Positions 8,114 to 11,459 of a stretch of 11,459 nucleotides of DNA are shown one piece after another. The stretch is from the NCBI RefSeq assembly GCF_902491285.1, contig NZ_CABUHK010000118.1:1-11459 (forward strand), given 5' to 3'. The translations under genes were made by a program, and so were the position numbers. The notes below the pieces were generated by a model. It saw only the letters and a list, made by a program, of their open reading frames with translations. It was not told the DNA's origin and did not search any database. Origin of the DNA: an uncultured Bacteroides sp. (GTDB taxonomy: Bacteria > Bacteroidota > Bacteroidia > Bacteroidales > Bacteroidaceae). The number at the start of each line of letters is the position of its first letter. The first letter of the stretch is position 1.

Positions 8114-9346
8114 ATGGTTCTAAATTATATCTGGATAGCTTTCTTCCTTATAGCCTTCGTTATCGCCCTCATAAAAGTGATTTTCCTGGGAGATATGGAG
8201 ATATTCACTGCCATCATGAACTCTACATTCGACTCCTCAAAGACGGCATTTGAAATCTCCCTAGGGCTTACCGGAGTATTAGCCCTTTGGCTGGGGATTA
8301 TGAAAATTGGCGAAAACAGCGGGTTAATCAGTGCCCTGGCCCGTTTCCTGAGCCCGGTACTTTGCCGCTTGTTCCCGGACATCCCCAAAGGACATCCCGT
8401 ATTGGGTTCTATCTTTATGAATATGTCCGCCAACATGCTCGGTCTGGACAACGCCGCCACTCCGTTGGGACTGAAAGCCATGAAAGAATTACAGGAGCTG
8501 AACCCAAAGAAAGATACAGCTTCCAATCCGATGATTATGTTCTTAGTAATCAACACTTCGGGACTTATCCTTATTCCCATCAGCATCATGGTATATCGTG
8601 CGCAAATGGGAGCTACGCAACCGACTGATGTATTCATCCCGATTTTGCTAAGTACTTTCATTTCTACTTTGGTGGGAGTTATAGCCGTCAGCATTGCCCA
8701 AAAGATAAACTTAATCAATAAACCGATTCTGATATTGATGGGTGTTGTCTGCCTCTTCTTCTCCGGACTGATTTATTTATTTATCAGCGTGTCCCGTGAG
8801 GAAATGGGGACTTACTCTACATTAATAGCCAATATCATTCTATTCGGGGTTATTATTCTGTTTATCCTGACAGGAATCAGGAAGAAAATCAACGTTTATG
8901 ATTCCTTTGTGGAAGGAGCCAAGGAAGGATTTACAACTGCTGTACGCATAATCCCTTATCTGGTTGCTTTTCTGGTAGGCATAGCCGTATTCCGCACTTC
9001 GGGAGCGATGGATTATCTGGTAAGCGGCATCGGTTACGTAGTAGGATTATGTGGAGTCGATACAAGCTTCGTTGGAGCACTCCCCACTGCACTGATGAAA
9101 TCACTCAGCGGAAGCGGTGCAAACGGGTTGATGATTGATACGATGAAAGAGCTGGGACCGGACTCGTTTGTAGGACGCATGAGTTGCGTGGTACGCGGAG
9201 CTTCGGATACTACTTTCTATATTTTAGCTGTCTACTTCGGCAGTGTAGGTATCAGTAAAACCCGCAACGCTGTTACTTGCGGCTTGATAGCAGACTTCTC
9301 AGGTATCATAGCCGCCATCTTAATCAGTTATTTATTTTTCTTTTAA
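8114..9346 (+). CDS. Fused SpmA-SpmB nucleoside-recognition (Gate) domain membrane protein
   Basis: Polytopic membrane protein, 410 aa, with two consecutive Gate/nucleoside-recognition units. The N-terminal half (~1-200) resembles spore maturation protein SpmA: KTAFEISLGLTGVLALWLG (43-61), then NMSANMLGLDNAATPLGLKA (103-122). The C-terminal half (~230-410) resembles SpmB: EGAKEGFTTAVRIIPYLVA (267-285), LPTALMKSLSGSGANGL (323-339) and RGASDTTFYILAVYFGSVG (361-379). I count about eight to ten hydrophobic segments. In Bacillus the two parts are separate proteins needed for spore core dehydration. Here they are one chain in a lineage not known to sporulate, so the role is probably transport or another envelope function, and the substrate is unknown. 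ATG at 8114 fits the promoter. ybeY follows after 16 nt and is probably co-transcribed. Confidence 0.93.
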   Translation: MVLNYIWIAFFLIAFVIALIKVIFLGDMEIFTAIMNSTFDSSKTAFEISLGLTGVLALWLGIMKIGENSGLISALARFLSPVLCRLFPDIPKGHPVLGSIFMNMSANMLGLDNAATPLGLKAMKELQELNPKKDTASNPMIMFLVINTSGLILIPISIMVYRAQMGATQPTDVFIPILLSTFISTLVGVIAVSIAQKINLINKPILILMGVVCLFFSGLIYLFISVSREEMGTYSTLIANIILFGVIILFILTGIRKKINVYDSFVEGAKEGFTTAVRIIPYLVAFLVGIAVFRTSGAMDYLVSGIGYVVGLCGVDTSFVGALPTALMKSLSGSGANGLMIDTMKELGPDSFVGRMSCVVRGASDTTFYILAVYFGSVGISKTRNAVTCGLIADFSGIIAAILISYLFFF

Positions 9347-9362
9347 ATCATAACATTCAATT

Positions 9363-9776
9363 ATGGCTGTAACTTATCAAACAGAAGGCGTAAAAATGCC
9401 TGAAATCAAGAAACGTGAGACTACGGAATGGATAAAAGCCGTAGCCGCTTCCTACGGGAAAAGACTCGGTGAAATCGCTTATATCTTTTGTTCCGACGAA
9501 AAGATTCTGGAAGTGAACCGCCAATATCTGCAACACGACTATTACACGGACATCATCACTTTCGACTATTGTGAAGGTGATCGTTTATCAGGCGATTTAT
9601 TTATCAGCCTGGATACGATACGCACCAATGCAGAACAATTCGGAACATCCTATAACGATGAGCTGCATCGTGTCATTATTCACGGGATACTTCATCTTTG
9701 CGGCATAAACGATAAAGGACCCGGAGAACGGGAGATTATGGAGACTGCGGAAAACAAGGCATTGGCGATACGGTAG
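9363..9776 (+). CDS. ybeY: Endoribonuclease YbeY, rRNA maturation factor (variant metal site)
   Basis: UPF0054-family metal-dependent RNase needed for 16S rRNA 3'-end processing and late 30S quality control; cytoplasmic. The 137 aa are slightly short for the family (~150). The N-terminal part carries EIAYIFCSDEKILEVN (37-52), then YYTDIITFDY (60-69), matching the family's TDVLSFP segment. The metal motif is HGILHLCGIND (107-117): His107 and His111 are present, but the third His of the usual HxxxHxxxxxH is Asp117. Leu56 lies where E. coli YbeY has its conserved Arg59 (alignment by eye). Both may be normal for this phylum. ATG at 9363 is preferred over the internal Met12 because the first residues fit the family. 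It lies 16 nt after the SpmAB stop. Confidence 0.96.
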   Translation: MAVTYQTEGVKMPEIKKRETTEWIKAVAASYGKRLGEIAYIFCSDEKILEVNRQYLQHDYYTDIITFDYCEGDRLSGDLFISLDTIRTNAEQFGTSYNDELHRVIIHGILHLCGINDKGPGEREIMETAENKALAIR

Positions 9777-9836
9777 TCATAAACCATATTCCGTTGATGG
9801 CTCATTCTGATATACTATGACAGCATAACAAAAAGA

Positions 9837-9865
9837 CGCCCCATCGTAACCACTACGACGGGGCG
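9837..9865 (-). terminator. Intrinsic terminator, best on the minus strand; may act in both directions
   Basis: The 11-nt arms 9837-9847 (CGCCCCATCGT) and 9855-9865 (ACGACGGGGCG) pair around a 7-nt loop, with one A/C mismatch on the plus strand that becomes a G-U pair in the minus transcript. On the minus strand the stem is followed by TCTTTTTGTT, a proper T-tract, so it should end the lipocalin transcript. On the plus strand it lies 60 nt after ybeY with only a weak CTTTC tail. Confidence 0.85.
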
Positions 9866-9870
9866 CTTTC

Positions 9871-9890
9871 ATTAGCAACGTAATGCTAAT
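9871..9890. repeat. Perfect 7-bp inverted repeat next to the terminator
   Basis: ATTAGCA (9871-9877) and TGCTAAT (9884-9890) flank a 6-nt spacer (ACGTAA). It lies between the lipocalin stop (9920) and the GC-rich terminator. In the minus transcript it would form a small AT-rich hairpin just before the terminator. It could equally be an operator-like dyad; no regulator is evident. Confidence 0.4.
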
Positions 9891-9919
9891 ATTAACACTA
9901 AATTATTTAAGAGAGAGAT

Positions 9920-10345
9920 TTATTTCTTCTTGTCGGGAGCTACTTCCGGAGTAACTAATTTCTTGATTGATTTAGTATTCAGATACAAAAAAGCTAATCT
10001 CGGAGGTCCGTCCTGTGTGACCAACTCCAACGAATCAGATGTCAGTTTTCCGATACGTTCACGTGTTTTATACACTTCCGTCTTTCCATTATCTTCTTTG
10101 CTGAATCCTTCGATAATTAAATAGCCGTCTTTATCAATCTTCCAAGTCTTTAAATCTAAAGAAGGGATATTGACAGCAGAGCATTTTCCGCCTTTTTTAA
10201 ACTCAAATCCTTTCAGTTCACCGGTAGACTTGTAGGTATAAGGATTACACCATTTACCAATAATTTGTTTCTCCACTTTGCCCTGTCCATAGCTGCTGAA
10301 TGCAAAGCAAAACAGAGTCATAGCTGTAATTAATAGTTTCTTCAT
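9920..10345 (-). CDS. Small secreted lipocalin-like protein
   Basis: Exported 141-aa protein; precise function unknown. The signal peptide (KKLLITAMTLFCFAFSSYG) probably ends near Gly20/Gln21, and there is no lipoprotein Cys after it, so a soluble periplasmic or extracellular protein is expected. The mature part starts with the lipocalin-like GKWCNPY (30-36), followed by short beta-strand stretches (GELKGFEFKKGGKCSAV, then TWKIDKDGYLIIEG, then DSLELV). This fits the small Bacteroidetes lipocalin-like families (PF12702 type). Cys33 and Cys55 could form a disulfide. The tail is Lys-rich (PDKKK). The ATG at 10345 lies 5 nt after the stop of the S9 peptidase gene, implying co-transcription; another ATG at 10350 hits a stop after two codons. 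Terminator hairpins lie downstream. Confidence 0.8.
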   Translation of the reverse strand: MKKLLITAMTLFCFAFSSYGQGKVEKQIIGKWCNPYTYKSTGELKGFEFKKGGKCSAVNIPSLDLKTWKIDKDGYLIIEGFSKEDNGKTEVYKTRERIGKLTSDSLELVTQDGPPRLAFLYLNTKSIKKLVTPEVAPDKKK

Positions 10346-10350
10346 TTCAT

Positions 10351-11459
10351 TTATTTTTCTAGTAAATCATATTTCTGGTCAATGCCACGTTCTCTCAGAT
10401 GAATACCCTCTTTCATCCAACGTGGTTCTTTTGTTCCTTTCAGGTAATAGTCGAAGAACTGCATCATCCGGATAGTCCAGTCCTTCTGGGCACCTCGACT
10501 CATAACAAAATGCCCTTCACCTTTGTAATTCAACAACCATGCCGGACGTTGCAAACGACGCATAGCCAAATAAAGAGCACGACCTTGTTCATACGCAACG
10601 GCCTCATCCTGATCATTATGTAATATCAATAAAGGCGTATGTATCTTATCCGCTTCCAGAATTGCAGAACTTGCCAGATACTTATCTTTCGCTTCCCATA
10701 AGGTCTTTCCCATACGGCTTTGTGTTTCTTCGTACATAAAATAGCGTGGCAGCCCACTTCCGTTACGGATTCCCAAATATCCGGTCACCATATCAGTGAT
10801 AGGAGCCGCAATATTGGCACAAGTGAAAATATCTGTCTTTGTCACCAAATATGATGTTTGATAGCCAGACCAGCTATGTCCCTGCAAACCAATTTTTCCG
10901 GGATGCGCTATCCCCTGCTCTATCAGATACTTTGTTCCGCTAACCACAGCATCATAACAACTCTGGCCGGGAGTCCCAACTGTGAAATGCACGTCCGGCA
11001 TAAACACAATATAACCATTGCTGGCAAAATATACAGGATCTCCTAACGCGCTGCTCAATAAGGGTGCATGATAAATATTCAGCTCACCGGAATGGGTTTC
11101 ATAAAACTGTACCAGCACCGGATATTCCTTTTGAGGATCATAATCTTCAGGCAAGTAAAGCAATCCCTTATTTTCTTTATTCTCATAATTAGTCCACTTC
11201 ACCAGTTTAACTGTACCCCATTTATAATCCGCTTGTTGAGGATTGGCATTCGTCACTCTGACCGGATTTGAAAAGTCGGCTTTACTCCACCACAAATCTC
11301 GAAACTCTGTTATACTCTGACGATTCCAGACACAATACTTATGATTGTCGGAAAAACGATGTATGTTATATATATAAGGACCTTCCATCAGTTTCTTCAG
11401 ACGTCCTTTCATATCAAGCTGATAGACACCCTCATCCATCGTATCTTTATCCCAAAGGC
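10351..11459 (-). CDS. S9 prolyl-oligopeptidase-family serine peptidase, N-terminus beyond the window
   Basis: Serine peptidase, probably cleaving short peptides in the periplasm. Only the C-terminal ~369 residues are present; the frame is open to the right edge (LWDKDT before the first Met at 11439), so that Met is not the start. Numbering from it: residues 1-~80 are the end of a beta-propeller-like region (GVYQLDMKGRLKKL, YNIHRFS), then comes an alpha/beta-hydrolase domain. The catalytic Ser is Ser189 in GLQGHSWSGY, the Asp is probably Asp278 in LILHNDQDEAV, and the His is His310 in GEGHFVM, so the triad is intact. The stop is at 10351. The small lipocalin-like gene follows 5 nt downstream. 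DPP4-like or acylaminoacyl-peptidase specificity cannot be told from this part. The domain assignment is firm. Confidence 0.92.
   Translation of the reverse strand, partial: LWDKDTMDEGVYQLDMKGRLKKLMEGPYIYNIHRFSDNHKYCVWNRQSITEFRDLWWSKADFSNPVRVTNANPQQADYKWGTVKLVKWTNYENKENKGLLYLPEDYDPQKEYPVLVQFYETHSGELNIYHAPLLSSALGDPVYFASNGYIVFMPDVHFTVGTPGQSCYDAVVSGTKYLIEQGIAHPGKIGLQGHSWSGYQTSYLVTKTDIFTCANIAAPITDMVTGYLGIRNGSGLPRYFMYEETQSRMGKTLWEAKDKYLASSAILEADKIHTPLLILHNDQDEAVAYEQGRALYLAMRRLQRPAWLLNYKGEGHFVMSRGAQKDWTIRMMQFFDYYLKGTKEPRWMKEGIHLRERGIDQKYDLLEK

Noticed and set aside
8125..8718. 197-codon minus-strand open frame opposite the SpmAB gene
   Set aside because: Antisense shadow of a gene with clear family motifs and a promoter.
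9777..9836. Possible small RNA or tRNA in the gap after ybeY
   Set aside because: No cloverleaf, promoter element or conserved structure is visible; only the downstream terminator is supported.

Overview
The window looks like core chromosome of a Bacteroides-type bacterium (Bacteroidales). Four things suggest this. The genes lack Shine-Dalgarno sequences and follow AT-rich leaders. Two divergent genes each have an exact match to the Bacteroides -7 promoter element TAnnTTTG. The protein families are typical of the group: an S46 dipeptidyl-peptidase, a small secreted lipocalin-like protein, and a fused SpmA/SpmB membrane protein. Base composition looks like the mid-40s %GC throughout. I see no mobile element, CRISPR array, tRNA or rRNA, and no clear sign of recent transfer.

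Layout. (1) 1-1742, plus strand: the 3' part of a DEAD-box RNA helicase with a DbpA-like RNA-binding domain and a basic tail; its 5' end is outside the window. (2) 1743-1875: a convergent intergenic stretch with two hairpins. (3) 7974 down to 1876, minus strand: a probable four-gene operon, ruvB, then a polysaccharide-type flippase, a DUF389 membrane protein and a secreted S46 dipeptidyl-peptidase of DPP7 type. (4) 7975-8113: a divergent promoter region. (5) 8114-9776, plus strand: a fused SpmA-SpmB nucleoside-recognition membrane protein, then ybeY (rRNA maturation). (6) 9777-9919: a GC-rich terminator hairpin whose T-tract serves the minus strand, plus a second perfect inverted repeat. (7) 11459 down to 9920, minus strand: the 3' part of a large S9 prolyl-oligopeptidase-family protein, followed 5 nt later by a small secreted lipocalin-like protein.

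How the genes fit together. The helicase and YbeY belong to RNA and ribosome metabolism, and RuvB to Holliday-junction processing. The S46 and S9 enzymes probably belong to the peptide-scavenging machinery of the cell envelope. The ruvB operon mixes DNA repair with envelope functions, so it reads as shared transcription, not an evident pathway. I found no convincing new system. The observations most worth a second look are the altered conserved positions in YbeY, the SpmA-SpmB fusion beside ybeY, and the tight flippase-DUF389 junction.
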